Shown: positions 25,534 through 34,154 of the stretch, in pieces
Numbering within the stretch: the stretch's first letter is position 1
Layout: every line of letters begins with the position of its first letter
Source: an uncultured Planococcus sp.
GTDB taxonomy: Bacteria > Bacillota > Bacilli > Bacillales_A > Planococcaceae
Assembly (NCBI GenBank): GCA_947502505.1
Contig: CANNAE010000005.1
Location: forward strand, 124,001-188,000
DNA: 64,000 bases
Direction: 5' to 3'
Notes under the pieces: generated by a model
Told to the model about the DNA's origin: nothing
Database searches by the model: none
What the model saw: only the letters and a program-made list of their open reading frames with translations
Position numbers and translations under genes: made by a program

Positions 25534-26271
25534 ATGTTCGGATTGAGCGATTTGGTCGCACTGGTCATATCTGCATTCATCATTTTACCGGTCGTTGTTT
25601 TTATCCGGGAAGCAGGCTATTTAATCGTCAGTGCCTTGCTTGGCGCGAAAAATCCGCGTCTAACAATCGGTTCAGGCCCCCGAGTCTTTAAGATCGGCAT
25701 GTTTGACGTGAGAAAATATTATCATTTATACAGTTGGTTTGCCTATGATGACTTAAAAAGGCAAAGCAAATTCGCATATATAGTGCTTTACGCCGGCCCG
25801 ATTTTAGCGAACGTTATCGTGGCAGTTATCATCAATGCCTTGGTCGCTAACGGCGTTTTTGATCAATACGAGACTTTCTGGAACCGTTTCGTGTTCTACG
25901 GTTTCTATTTTGTGCTGTTTGACGCCGTTCCGATGAAAACGGCAAACGGCATGCCAAATAACGGCATGATCATCTACGAAATGCTGCGCTACGGAAAACG
26001 CACAGATTTCAACGAAGAACCATTCTTGCCGTCCACGACAGAAGTGGAGGAACAGTACGAAGAAGAGATGGAGAAAGTGGAAGAGATGAAGGAAAACCAA
26101 AAAGAGATCGTGGAAGACGATGAGGATTTCTCAGCAGAGCAGCAGGCAAAAGAGCGCCGCGAGAAAGCGGATATTGAAGAAAGTAAGGAAGAGGACATAG
26201 AGGACTTGGAAGAAGCCAAGAAACTCACCATCAAACAACACAAGGAACGGAAAGACCAGATGCCGGATTGA
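25534..26271 (+). CDS. Membrane protein of site-2-protease (M50) type with lost metal ligands
   Basis: 245 residues. The first 160 show the layout of M50 peptidases: an N-terminal membrane helix with the zinc motif position, a conserved hydrophobic AGPILANVI segment near residues 90-98, and a later helix with NG residues. The HExxH motif, however, is REAGY (residues 25-29), and the third ligand region NxxPxxxxDG is replaced by FDAVPMKTANG. Both zinc His residues are gone. The last 85 residues are an acidic, Glu/Lys-rich coiled-coil-like tail. It is probably a catalytically inactive homologue with a binding or scaffold role. AAGGAGGGG precedes the ATG. Confidence 0.6.
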   Translation: MFGLSDLVALVISAFIILPVVVFIREAGYLIVSALLGAKNPRLTIGSGPRVFKIGMFDVRKYYHLYSWFAYDDLKRQSKFAYIVLYAGPILANVIVAVIINALVANGVFDQYETFWNRFVFYGFYFVLFDAVPMKTANGMPNNGMIIYEMLRYGKRTDFNEEPFLPSTTEVEEQYEEEMEKVEEMKENQKEIVEDDEDFSAEQQAKERREKADIEESKEEDIEDLEEAKKLTIKQHKERKDQMPD

Positions 26272-26329
26272 ACTTGAACGTGTGGCATCCGATTGATAGG
26301 ATAGGAATATCAAAAAGGAGAGAATACAC

Positions 26330-27268
26330 ATGGGCGAAAGAACAAAAGGCATTCATCACATTACCGCTATCGTCGGGGAAGCTCAGGAGAACACCGATTT
26401 TTACGCGGGGGTGCTAGGAATGCGCCTCGTGAAGAAAACGGTGAATTTCGACGATCCGGGTACTTATCATTTGTATTTCGGGAACGATCAAGGGTCACCT
26501 GGCACGATCATGAGCTTTTTCCCATGGGGCAAAGCTTACCAGGGAAAAGTGGGCGATGGGCAGGTCGGTGTCACGGTTTTCGCTGTTCCGCCAGGCGCAT
26601 TGCCATTCTGGCGCAGCCGGCTCGAAAGCCACCATGTGTCGTTTGAAGAACATGTTCGCTTTGGCGAAACTTATTTGAAGTTTGCGGATCCCCATGGCCT
26701 TCAGCTGGAGCTGGTCGAACGTGAAACCGGCCAAGCCAGCGGATGGACAGGCGGCGGGATTACAGAAGCCAATGCCATTAAAGGCTTTGCAGGGGCTGTT
26801 TTGTTTACGGCCAATGCCAAGAAGACTGAGGAATTATTGGAAGAAGTGATCGGCTTTTCCCGCCAAGAGCAGCAAGGCGATTACGTCCGCTTAGTATCGG
26901 ATGGAGCGCTTGGAAACATATTGGATATTAAACAAACACGTGTCGGTACCGGCCAGATGGGTGTCGGAACGGTCCACCACATCGCTTTCCGTTCAGATGA
27001 TGATGTGGATCAATTGGAATGGAAAAACCGGATTGAAGCTTACGGTCTTGGGGTTACACCGGTGCAGGACCGCACTTATTTCCGCTCCATTTACTTCCGT
27101 GAATACGGCGATCTGCTATTTGAAATGGCCACCGACCCATCCGGCTTTACGGTAGACGAAAGCCAGGAGGCGCTCGGCGGGGAATTGAAATTGCCGGAGC
27201 AATACGAGCAATACCGGAAACGCTTATTGGCGGAGTTGCCGCCAGTTTACGCGCGACCGCTTGAATAG
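26330..27268 (+). CDS. Ring-cleaving dioxygenase (VOC superfamily, MhqO/MhqA type)
   Basis: 312 residues in two vicinal-oxygen-chelate halves. The first starts GIHHITAIVGEAQENTDFYA; the second has VGTVHHIAFR and ends at LLFEMATDPSGF, which supply the metal-binding His, His and Glu. Such Bacillus proteins (MhqA, MhqE, MhqO) cleave hydroquinone or catechol-like quinone adducts and are usually under MhqR. No MhqR-type palindrome is seen in the short upstream region. AAGGAGAG precedes the ATG. Confidence 0.85.
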   Translation: MGERTKGIHHITAIVGEAQENTDFYAGVLGMRLVKKTVNFDDPGTYHLYFGNDQGSPGTIMSFFPWGKAYQGKVGDGQVGVTVFAVPPGALPFWRSRLESHHVSFEEHVRFGETYLKFADPHGLQLELVERETGQASGWTGGGITEANAIKGFAGAVLFTANAKKTEELLEEVIGFSRQEQQGDYVRLVSDGALGNILDIKQTRVGTGQMGVGTVHHIAFRSDDDVDQLEWKNRIEAYGLGVTPVQDRTYFRSIYFREYGDLLFEMATDPSGFTVDESQEALGGELKLPEQYEQYRKRLLAELPPVYARPLE

Positions 27269-27275
27269 CAAAGAA

Positions 27276-27309
27276 AAAAGCAGCCCAGGCATATGCCCGG
27301 GCTGCTTTT
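27276..27309. terminator. Bidirectional terminator between the dioxygenase and proline dehydrogenase 2 genes
   Basis: AAAAGCAGCCC (from 27276) with GGGCTGCTTTT (27299-27309) and an inner stem. Confidence 0.8.
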
Positions 27310-27314
27310 CGGTT

Positions 27315-28226
27315 TCAGGAAGTTTTAGAAAGGGCGCCTTTTAAGACCAATTGGATGTTCTGGGGCCTCTCGGCAAGGCGCCTCATGAAATAGCCGTACC
27401 AGTCTTGGCCGAACGGGACATAAGATGTCACTTGGTATTCCTCGGACAGCTCTTTTAATAGATCGGTGCGGAAGCCGTAAAGCATCTGGAATTCGAAGCG
27501 GTCTTTTGGAATACCCTGTTCGTTAATATAGTCGATCGCCGCATTGATAATGTGATGGTCGTGCGTGGCAATCGATGTGAACACCGGCTGGTCGAGCCTC
27601 AACTTGATGAGCTTGAGGAAATTGGCGTCCACTTCCTCCGCGGATTGATACGCCACTTGTTCGCTTTCCTGATAAGCGCCTTTTACTAGCCGTAGCCGTA
27701 CGTGTTGAAGCGCTTCCAAATCTTGTTCTGAACGGAATAGATAAGCCTGTATAACGGTTCCAACGCTATCAAATTCCTTTTTTAAAGTATGCAATATATC
27801 GAGCGTGGGCTGAAGATGCTCGTAATTTTCCATATCCAAGTTAACGTAAATTCCTCGACGCTCTGCCTCGGCTGCAATTTCACGGATGTTCTCCAAGCAA
27901 AACTGCTGGTCGATATCAAGCCCGATCTGGGTCAATTTCACAGACATATGGGCATCCACTCCGGCTTCTGTAATCGCCTCGGCTGTCTGGATGATTTCGT
28001 CTTTTGCCTGTATGGCTTCTTTGCGGCTGGTGACAAATTCACCGAGCCGGTCGATAGTGGCAGAAATGCCATCCTCGTTCAATGCGCGGACAGACGCCAT
28101 CATGTTTGGAATATCGGTTCCAGCCACGACTTTTGCGGCGCCGAGCTGAAAGCCCCATTTTTTGGCTCCGCTGTTCAACAGCCGATTATTGGACAATGCG
28201 ATAAAAAAACTCCTTGTGATTCCCAT
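27315..28226 (-). CDS. Proline dehydrogenase, paralogue 2
   Basis: 303 residues, a full-length short proline dehydrogenase that oxidises proline to pyrroline-5-carboxylate with FAD. The active-site parts DRFEFQMLYGFRTDLLKE and YGYFMRRLAERPQN are intact. It differs from paralogue 1 in lacking the hydrophobic basic tail and in many surface positions, so the copies are not recent duplicates. GGAGGG precedes the ATG. A good sigma-A promoter lies about 140 bp upstream (28364-28392), leaving an unusually long leader. No transporter or pyrroline-5-carboxylate dehydrogenase is adjacent. Confidence 0.88.
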   Translation of the reverse strand: MGITRSFFIALSNNRLLNSGAKKWGFQLGAAKVVAGTDIPNMMASVRALNEDGISATIDRLGEFVTSRKEAIQAKDEIIQTAEAITEAGVDAHMSVKLTQIGLDIDQQFCLENIREIAAEAERRGIYVNLDMENYEHLQPTLDILHTLKKEFDSVGTVIQAYLFRSEQDLEALQHVRLRLVKGAYQESEQVAYQSAEEVDANFLKLIKLRLDQPVFTSIATHDHHIINAAIDYINEQGIPKDRFEFQMLYGFRTDLLKELSEEYQVTSYVPFGQDWYGYFMRRLAERPQNIQLVLKGALSKTS

Positions 28227-28597
28227 TACTAGCCCTCCAGTAAATTAAAATATCGATGGCAATCCGCCCGTTGGAAACAGCGGATGTAAGCGTCAAATAC
28301 CCCGGAAAATCAGCGGATGCTGAGTCCTTATAAAAGGGGGAGTTCTCCGTGTGGCTAGAGCATATCATATAAATGACTGAAAATAAAAACAACTCTTAAA
28401 ATAATTATTTTCTTAATAACTACCTTCCACTTATTGGGTTTTTGTAAACAAATTATTCAAAAAATTTTTTCAGGAAAACAAAATTCTGGGCTTTCCGTAA
28501 AAAGCAAGCCTCTAACCCCGCAGCGTCAAAGCAAAACGTGTAAAATGGTCGGTATGTGTTTAAAACAATTTGCCAACTACGGAAGGAGGGCTTGCAG
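28227..28597. other. Divergent 370-bp spacer with a long leader for proline dehydrogenase 2
   Basis: No gene is seen. The proline dehydrogenase leader side contains CAGCGGATG twice (28278-28286, 28311-28319; plus-strand reading) and a possible stem ATCCGC (28262-28267) with GCGGAT (28280-28285). The part near 28380-28500 is AT-rich. No clear promoter for the membrane protein gene at 28598 could be fixed. Confidence 0.4.
28364..28392 (-). promoter_or_regulatory. Promoter of proline dehydrogenase 2
   Basis: On the minus strand: TTGTTT (28392-28387), 17-bp spacer, TATGAT (28369-28364). Confidence 0.55.
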
Positions 28598-30013
28598 ATG
28601 AAGGCATTAGCAAAACAAGGGTTCACTTTATCTGTGCTTATTTATGCCGCTCTTCATTTCGTCCATTATTTTTATGCCAATGCATGGACAGAAACGCTAT
28701 TGCCGATTGCCGGATTTTTCAGCTTAGCATTTGCTTTTGGCGTATTGCCGCTTCGCAAGCTGCAGCTGCAGACATTCCTCGCTGTCACGGCGATCGCAGT
28801 GCTGTGGGCGACAAGCGAGAATTTTTGGCAGGATGCCCAAATGGCGCTTGTCCAGATGGAAAGCCTCATCGCGCTCTTGTTGATCGTCCCGATGATTAGC
28901 TGGGTGCTCAGGGAAGAGCCTTATATCGAGGAGATCATGAGCTTCGGCAATAAATGGCTGAACAAAAGCCAAACCTTTTATGCCGGGCTGATGGGGATGA
29001 CGCAGATCATTTCTCATTTCCTTTTGTTTGGGGTCGTGCCGATGATGTACAGGTTCATCGATTCCTTCCTCAAAGACCATAAAGACGAAGCCTGGGAAAA
29101 TTACAAAGGCACTGCGATTCTCCGCGGCTTCGCCTTGTCGACTATGTGGGTCATCAGCATCCCGAGTTTTATCTTCGCGGTCGGCGCGATGGATGCGGTA
29201 CTTTGGAAATCGATGCTGCTCGGGCTCGGCGCAGCCATCGCCGGCACTTTGCTGTCTGTTGCTTTTGCAACGGCCGAAGAGAAGCGCTACGGCAAGGATT
29301 TTTCGGCGGTGCTGACGAACGAAATCGATAAAGCGGTGGCGAACTCCCGCAACGCCGGCAAGTGGAATAGAGATGTCGCCGAATTCGTTTTTCTATTCAT
29401 CTCGTTGTTCGGCACGATTTTCCTGATTCACGAATGGACGGGCGCAGATTTTCTTGTCGTCATCCCCTTGGTCATTCTGGTGTGGACTTTCCTCTACTTC
29501 CTGCTCAAAAGGCGGACGGGGAACTACGCGCGCGAAGCTGCCCTTTATTATAAAGAAGGCGTCTCGAGGCAAGCCCAGCAATTCAGCATCCTGCTTTCTG
29601 CCGGCTTGCTTATCTACGCGCTCAATCAATCGGCAGTCGGCGATTATGTGATCGGGGCGATGAATTACCTGACTGGCCATGTGCCGTTCTTGAACTTGCT
29701 GTTCCTGATCCCGTTCATCGTCATCTTCTTGGGATTCATCGGGCTTGGGCCGTTGCCGGTCATCGTTCTCGTGACAGGGGTATTGGAATCGGCAGTGTTG
29801 CCGTTTCCGCCTGAATTGGTCGTGCTTGCGGTGACCTCAGGCAGTGTCATCTCCATCATCCTGTCGCCGTTCGTCATGCCGGTGATCATCTTGAGCAGTG
29901 TGAACGGCTTGAGCGGCATCCGCAATGGCTTACGGTTCAATTTGAAATTTGCCATTGCTTTCTATGTGATGATCCAAGTATTCGTTCAAACCTTATTGTA
30001 TTTCTGGAGTTAA
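28598..30013 (+). CDS. Uncharacterised polytopic membrane protein, 471 residues
   Basis: About 12 hydrophobic segments, in two groups separated by a charged cytoplasmic stretch (EEKRYGKDFSAVLTNEIDKA). In the second half, GLGPLPVIVLVTGVLESA and a Pro-rich FPPELVVLAVTSGS resemble the helix-turn elements of ion-transporter-superfamily carriers (dicarboxylate or TRAP large-subunit type). I therefore suspect a secondary transporter, but do not recognise a named family. The start at 28598 follows AAGGAGGG. No soluble partner or regulator is beside it. Confidence 0.55.
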   Translation: MKALAKQGFTLSVLIYAALHFVHYFYANAWTETLLPIAGFFSLAFAFGVLPLRKLQLQTFLAVTAIAVLWATSENFWQDAQMALVQMESLIALLLIVPMISWVLREEPYIEEIMSFGNKWLNKSQTFYAGLMGMTQIISHFLLFGVVPMMYRFIDSFLKDHKDEAWENYKGTAILRGFALSTMWVISIPSFIFAVGAMDAVLWKSMLLGLGAAIAGTLLSVAFATAEEKRYGKDFSAVLTNEIDKAVANSRNAGKWNRDVAEFVFLFISLFGTIFLIHEWTGADFLVVIPLVILVWTFLYFLLKRRTGNYAREAALYYKEGVSRQAQQFSILLSAGLLIYALNQSAVGDYVIGAMNYLTGHVPFLNLLFLIPFIVIFLGFIGLGPLPVIVLVTGVLESAVLPFPPELVVLAVTSGSVISIILSPFVMPVIILSSVNGLSGIRNGLRFNLKFAIAFYVMIQVFVQTLLYFWS

Positions 30014-30053
30014 AAAATGCCCGGAGAACTTAACCGTTCTTCGGGCATTTTTG
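30013..30053 (+). terminator. Terminator after the membrane protein gene
   Basis: AAAATGCCCGGAGAAC (30015-30030) with GTTCTTCGGGCATTTT (30036-30051), G-T pair, T run. Confidence 0.8.
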
Positions 30054-30120
30054 AATCTTCATTGAAAGTAAAGCCCTTTTGTCATATAATTTAGAAAATA
30101 TAGAAAAGGGAGGCTGTCGA

Positions 30121-31422
30121 ATGTCTGAGAATGCTGTCGATACCTTATTGGTCAACCGTTATGTCAACGGGGTGCTCGACCCTGACAAGGAAATGCTCGG
30201 CCCCGTAAAAGACGGCGGGCATATTATTGCCCACACGGCGCCGGGGTGCTGGGGGCCGATGATTACCCCGTGCATCCGGGGCGGCCATGAAGTGACGCAG
30301 CCGGTACATGTCGAAGGGGCCGAACCGGGTGATGCAATCGTCATCCGCATCAAATCGGTGGAAGTGACGTCGCTGGCGACGGCTTCTGGAAATGACAAGC
30401 CGATCGAAGGGCGCTTCTTGGGCGATCCGTTCGTGGCCGTGAAATGCCCAGGCTGCGGGACGATGTATCCCGAAACAGTCATTAAAGGCGTCGGCAGCGG
30501 GGCGATCCGCTGCGCCAATTGCGGCGAAGACGTCAGCCCGTTCGAGTTTACGCACGGCTACACCATGACGTTCAGCGACAAAGGCGATGTAGGCGTTACC
30601 GTGTCGAAACAAGCAGCCGAAACCATTGCGCAAGATGGCAAGGAATACATGAAAACGCCTGAGCATTCGGTACAAAATCCGGTCGTTACCTTTGCGCCGC
30701 ATGATTTGGTCGGCACGATCGCGCGCATGCGCCCGTTTCTCGGCCAACTCGGCACGACGCCCTCCCGCCCGACGCCAGACTCTCATAATGCGGGCGACTT
30801 CGGTTCGTTTCTGGTCGGGGCGCCCCATGAATACACGAGCACGCAAGAAGAACTCGAAACACACCGGACAGACGGCCATATGGACATCAGCCGCGTACGG
30901 GCAGGCGCAGTGCTCATCTGCCCGGTGAAGGTGAAAGGCGGCGGCGTCTATTTGGGAGATATGCATGCTATGCAAGGCGACGGTGAAATTGCCGGGCATA
31001 CATCCGATGTATCGGGTATCAGCCATTTGCAAGTGCATGTGTTGAAAGGGCTCGGAAATGCCGGGCCGATCCTGTTCCCGAATGTCGAGGATTTGCCTTA
31101 TACCGCAAAACCATTCACGGAAGCTGAAAAAGCCTCCGCCCGAAAACTGGCTGAACGTTTTGGCGTAGAACAGCTGGAAGAATCATGGCCGGTCTCCTTT
31201 GTCGGTTCGGGGCCCACCTTGAACGATGCGACAGATAATGGCATGCAGCGCGCTGCGGATTTATTTGGCGTCACTGTGCCAGAAATCATGAACCGCGCCA
31301 CGGTGACCGGGTCGATTGAAATCGGCCGCCACCCTGGCGTGGTCACTGTGACATTCTTGGCACCGGAAAGTTATTTGAAAAAAGCGGGCTTATTCGACCT
31401 TGCGAAAGCGCAATATGGATAA
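30121..31422 (+). CDS. Acetamidase/formamidase family protein with an internal zinc-ribbon-like insert
   Basis: 433 residues with the FmdA/AmdA landmarks: AHTAPGCWGPMITP near the N-terminus, an acidic metal-binding GDMHAMQGDGEIAG, and the C-terminal domain. Members hydrolyse formamide, acetamide or other short amides to ammonia and the acid. An insert brings two CxxC pairs (Cys109/112 and Cys131/134) in the spacing of a zinc ribbon, which I do not expect in characterised formamidases. GGGAGG precedes the ATG at 30121. The gene is alone; no amide transporter or urea-cycle gene is adjacent. The substrate is inferred only from the family. Confidence 0.8.
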   Translation: MSENAVDTLLVNRYVNGVLDPDKEMLGPVKDGGHIIAHTAPGCWGPMITPCIRGGHEVTQPVHVEGAEPGDAIVIRIKSVEVTSLATASGNDKPIEGRFLGDPFVAVKCPGCGTMYPETVIKGVGSGAIRCANCGEDVSPFEFTHGYTMTFSDKGDVGVTVSKQAAETIAQDGKEYMKTPEHSVQNPVVTFAPHDLVGTIARMRPFLGQLGTTPSRPTPDSHNAGDFGSFLVGAPHEYTSTQEELETHRTDGHMDISRVRAGAVLICPVKVKGGGVYLGDMHAMQGDGEIAGHTSDVSGISHLQVHVLKGLGNAGPILFPNVEDLPYTAKPFTEAEKASARKLAERFGVEQLEESWPVSFVGSGPTLNDATDNGMQRAADLFGVTVPEIMNRATVTGSIEIGRHPGVVTVTFLAPESYLKKAGLFDLAKAQYG

Positions 31423-31426
31423 CAAG

Positions 31427-31462
31427 AAACCCGCCATTCAATAGCTGAATGGCGGGTTTTTG
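31427..31462. terminator. Bidirectional terminator between the amidase and shikimate kinase genes
   Basis: A 14-bp perfect stem (31428-31441 with 31446-31459), loop of four bases, T run. Confidence 0.8.
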
Positions 31463-31470
31463 CACATCTA

Positions 31471-32058
31471 TCACGGTTGCGGCGCATGGATGTCCCAAGA
31501 CATTTTCAATGAATCAGCCAAATACTCGGCAGCTTCCATGGCTTCAAAATCGTCGACCCGGAATTCGGAGTGGTTGGCTGCGTAAATCGATTGGCGCTCG
31601 CGGAAAAGCTGCTCCATCTCCTGGAGGGTCTTATCTTTAAGGAGTGGCCGCGTTTCCGTCAGGATATGGATGCGTTCTTTCCATGAATCCCAAGAAATAT
31701 CGAAATACAGCACCGTGCAATTGGCCAGGCAATTACGGCGGTTTTCTTCCTGGAGAAACGCGCCTCCCCCGACAGAAATCACGAGCAAGGGCTGGCTGCC
31801 AAAGGCCTTGATCAATTCCTGCTCTTTATCACGGAACACTTTTTCACCGTGAACGGTGAAAATTTCGGGAATCGGCATGTCGAATGCCTTTTCGATTTCT
31901 TCATCAATATCGATGAAATCGCGGTAAAGGCGGCGGGCCAATAGCTTGCCGACTGTCGTTTTTCCAGCTCCCATAAAACCTGTGCAAACAATGCTTTTCT
32001 CGCGGACGGACAAAGGGAAATTCAACGCAACCACTCTCTTTCTAATTAAATATCTCAT
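31471..32058 (-). CDS. aroK: Shikimate kinase
   Basis: 195 residues with the Walker A motif GFMGAGKTT, the shikimate-binding DIDEEIE after RDFI, the GGGAF motif at VISVGGGAF and the lid TRPLLKD. It phosphorylates shikimate in the aromatic amino-acid pathway. It is about 20 residues longer at the N-terminus than the minimal family; the ATG at 32058 has GGTGGAG only 4 bases before it, and the later TTG codon in the same frame is possible. It is not in an aro operon here. Confidence 0.9.
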   Translation of the reverse strand: MRYLIRKRVVALNFPLSVREKSIVCTGFMGAGKTTVGKLLARRLYRDFIDIDEEIEKAFDMPIPEIFTVHGEKVFRDKEQELIKAFGSQPLLVISVGGGAFLQEENRRNCLANCTVLYFDISWDSWKERIHILTETRPLLKDKTLQEMEQLFRERQSIYAANHSEFRVDDFEAMEAAEYLADSLKMSWDIHAPQP

Positions 32059-32177
32059 TCACTCCACCACTTTACCGCACTGCATTGCTGAATTGAAAGG
32101 GGAAAGTGAAAATATACCGAAACTTTGCGCCGCAGCCTGAGAAGAGTGGCGCGGAATCAATGAAAAGGAGGGATAGG

Positions 32178-33212
32178 ATGAGCAGTACATACATAATAAG
32201 CGGGTCTTACGCAACGGCCGAACAAGCAGGCATCACGCTTTGGGAATTGGACCCTGCCACGGGGAAATTGGCGAAAAAAGCAGAGATTCCCGGAGTGGAA
32301 CGCCCTTCATTCCTCTCGGTTCATCCAAATGGCACGAGTTTCACGGCCGTCAGCGAAACCGGGAATGGGGAAGTGGTTGCCTATTGGCTGAATCCTCAAA
32401 AAGGCCTGATCCAAGAATTGAACCGCCAGCCTGCAGGAGGTGACCATCCTGCCCACATCACGATCGATGAAGATGGGCAGTGGGCGGTTTCCGTCACGTA
32501 TACCGGAGCGCGCGTCACGGTTCATCCCCTAGGGGCGGATGGCTCGATCGGCGAAATGGCTGATTCGAAGCGCCATAAAGGAAGCGGGGCGGATTTGGAG
32601 CGGCAAGATGCTGCTCATCCGCATTCGGCCCTTCAACTGCCGGGGACGAATCGCTTTTTTGTTTCCGATCTCGGAATGGACGCCATTGTCCGCTACCGCC
32701 TCGATCTTCATTCAGGAGAGCTGGAGCAAGAAGCCGTGACCAAGACCGCAGCCGGCGCAGGGCCGAGGCATCTGGCATTCCATCCATCTGAAGCATTCGT
32801 GTACGGGGTGAATGAACTCAATTCGACCGTCTCCGTGTATGCACTCGAAGGCCGGGATTTAAACGAGAAACAGAACATCTCGGCGTTGCCGGAACATTTC
32901 ACCGGAAACAATACGGCTGCTGAAATCGCCGTATCGAAAGACGGGCGCTTTGTCTATGTATCCAATCGGGGCCATGACAGCATAGCGGTGTTCCGGGTTG
33001 CACAAGGCTTACTCGAAGCGGTCGGCCATGCGGATGCCGGCGGAGCGGGGCCGCGTCATTTTACGCTAGTGCCGGACAGCCCGTGGATCGTCATCGCGCA
33101 TGAAGGCTCGGGGACGATCGCCGTCAAGCGTATCGGCGAAGACGGCATGCCAGGCGAAACAGCCGATAGGGTTGAGACCATCACGCCGGTTTGCGTGCAT
33201 TTGCTGAAATAG
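32178..33212 (+). CDS. Beta-propeller lactonase (6-phosphogluconolactonase/YkgB-Pgl type)
   Basis: 344 residues of the seven-bladed lactonase family (COG2706). Landmarks are the HPNGTSFTAVSE blade, GGDHPAHITID, the DAAHPHSALQLPGTNRFFVS segment with the metal or active-site His, and RHFTLVPDSPWIV near the end. The E. coli Pgl homologue hydrolyses 6-phosphogluconolactone, so this could serve the oxidative pentose phosphate route; other lactones are possible. AAGGAGGG before the ATG at 32178 fixes the start. Confidence 0.8.
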   Translation: MSSTYIISGSYATAEQAGITLWELDPATGKLAKKAEIPGVERPSFLSVHPNGTSFTAVSETGNGEVVAYWLNPQKGLIQELNRQPAGGDHPAHITIDEDGQWAVSVTYTGARVTVHPLGADGSIGEMADSKRHKGSGADLERQDAAHPHSALQLPGTNRFFVSDLGMDAIVRYRLDLHSGELEQEAVTKTAAGAGPRHLAFHPSEAFVYGVNELNSTVSVYALEGRDLNEKQNISALPEHFTGNNTAAEIAVSKDGRFVYVSNRGHDSIAVFRVAQGLLEAVGHADAGGAGPRHFTLVPDSPWIVIAHEGSGTIAVKRIGEDGMPGETADRVETITPVCVHLLK

Positions 33213-33239
33213 CAAAAGGCAGAGCCGAAGCCCTGCCTG
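33213..33239 (-). terminator. Terminator of the SCO operon
   Basis: On the minus strand: GGCAGGGC, a TTCG loop, GCTCTGCC, then TTTTG. One wobble pair. In the plus direction it lacks a T run. Confidence 0.65.
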
Positions 33240-33240
33240 G

Positions 33241-33570
33241 TCACCAATCGGTTTGCGTTTTTTCCTTCAGCCCCAGCTCTTTTAATAAGCGGGTGGCCGG
33301 GCTGTCCTGATTGCTTTCGAACGCCTTTTCCGTACATTCGGAATGCGGCGGGTAATTCAATTCCTGTGCATGGCCGAGCGTCGATTCTTCCAGGAAGTTC
33401 GTCGGGTCGGATTGCTCAAAACAAGATGGCGCGATAAACGTGCGATGCGTATGTTCGAGCACGATGCGGCTTTGTGCGGACGGTTCGTTTTCCTGGGGCA
33501 TGAAAAACCAGGCCGCGGCAGCCGCAATAAGCACCAAGGCGGCAGCTATGGCTAGCGGCTTGCGTTTCAT
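33241..33570 (-). CDS. Small membrane-anchored His/Cys-containing partner of SCO, 109 residues
   Basis: The gene overlaps the SCO gene by 4 bp, so the two are translated together. A signal anchor (LAIAAALVLIAAAAAWFF, residues 6-23) leaves an outside domain with His40-x-His42, Cys50, His67, His76 and Cys79, residues of the kind that could hold copper. The rest is polar with no further helices in the membrane. I do not know a family. The coupling to a copper chaperone and the exposed Cys/His pattern suggest a role in copper delivery to cytochrome c oxidase; this is inference. Confidence 0.55.
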   Translation of the reverse strand: MKRKPLAIAAALVLIAAAAAWFFMPQENEPSAQSRIVLEHTHRTFIAPSCFEQSDPTNFLEESTLGHAQELNYPPHSECTEKAFESNQDSPATRLLKELGLKEKTQTDW

Positions 33571-34154
33571 CCTTCCGCCTCCTCGACAAGGATCTCTGCA
33601 TCGCGCACGATGTCTTCAACCGGCGGATTCAATCCATCATAGTCTTTCATGATGACGCCTTCGTGGTTGACCAGGTAAAAAGAAGTGCCGTGTATTACTT
33701 GCGTATCATCTTGAGGCTTTTGGGCGATGGCCTTGAAGTTCTCGAGCGCAAAGCCAGCAATCTGTTCCTGGGAATAGCCGGTCAGCAAATGCCAGCTGGT
33801 CAAATCGACATCGTAGTTTTCTGCGTACGATTTCAAGATTTCCGGGGTATCGACGGTCGGGTCTACGCTAAATGACACAATCTCCACATCAAGCCCTTGC
33901 GCCTGGAGTTCTTCCTGAACTCCTTTCATATTCGCCATCATCGGCAGGCAGACCGTCGTGCAGCTGGTGAAGACAAAATCGGCCAGCCAGACTTTTCCTT
34001 CAAGATCGCTGGAACCGAATTCTTCATTATTATGGTCGGTGAACGTGAATTCTTCTGTTTCCCAATTCAATGGGTCATCAATGCCTTGGCCGCAGGCAGC
34101 CAAAAACAAGGTGCCAATCAGCAAGAAGCTCAGTAAATAAGTTTGGGCTCGCAA
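33567..34154 (-). CDS. SCO-family copper chaperone lipoprotein
   Basis: 195 residues from a TTG at 34154 after AAAGGA. The lipobox LAAC (Cys21) marks a lipoprotein. The thioredoxin-like domain has the copper ligands Cys65-x3-Cys69 in FTSCTTVC and the late His in VIHGTSF. SCO1/SenC proteins (B. subtilis YpmQ) deliver copper to the CuA site of cytochrome c oxidase outside the membrane. It starts a two-gene operon with the His/Cys-containing small protein; no oxidase genes are adjacent. Confidence 0.9.
   Translation of the reverse strand: MRAQTYLLSFLLIGTLFLAACGQGIDDPLNWETEEFTFTDHNNEEFGSSDLEGKVWLADFVFTSCTTVCLPMMANMKGVQEELQAQGLDVEIVSFSVDPTVDTPEILKSYAENYDVDLTSWHLLTGYSQEQIAGFALENFKAIAQKPQDDTQVIHGTSFYLVNHEGVIMKDYDGLNPPVEDIVRDAEILVEEAEG

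Noticed and set aside
30145-31038. Minus-strand frame of about 297 codons opposite the acetamidase gene
   Set aside because: Arg/Ala/His-rich composition typical of antisense frames in GC-rich codons; no start signal.
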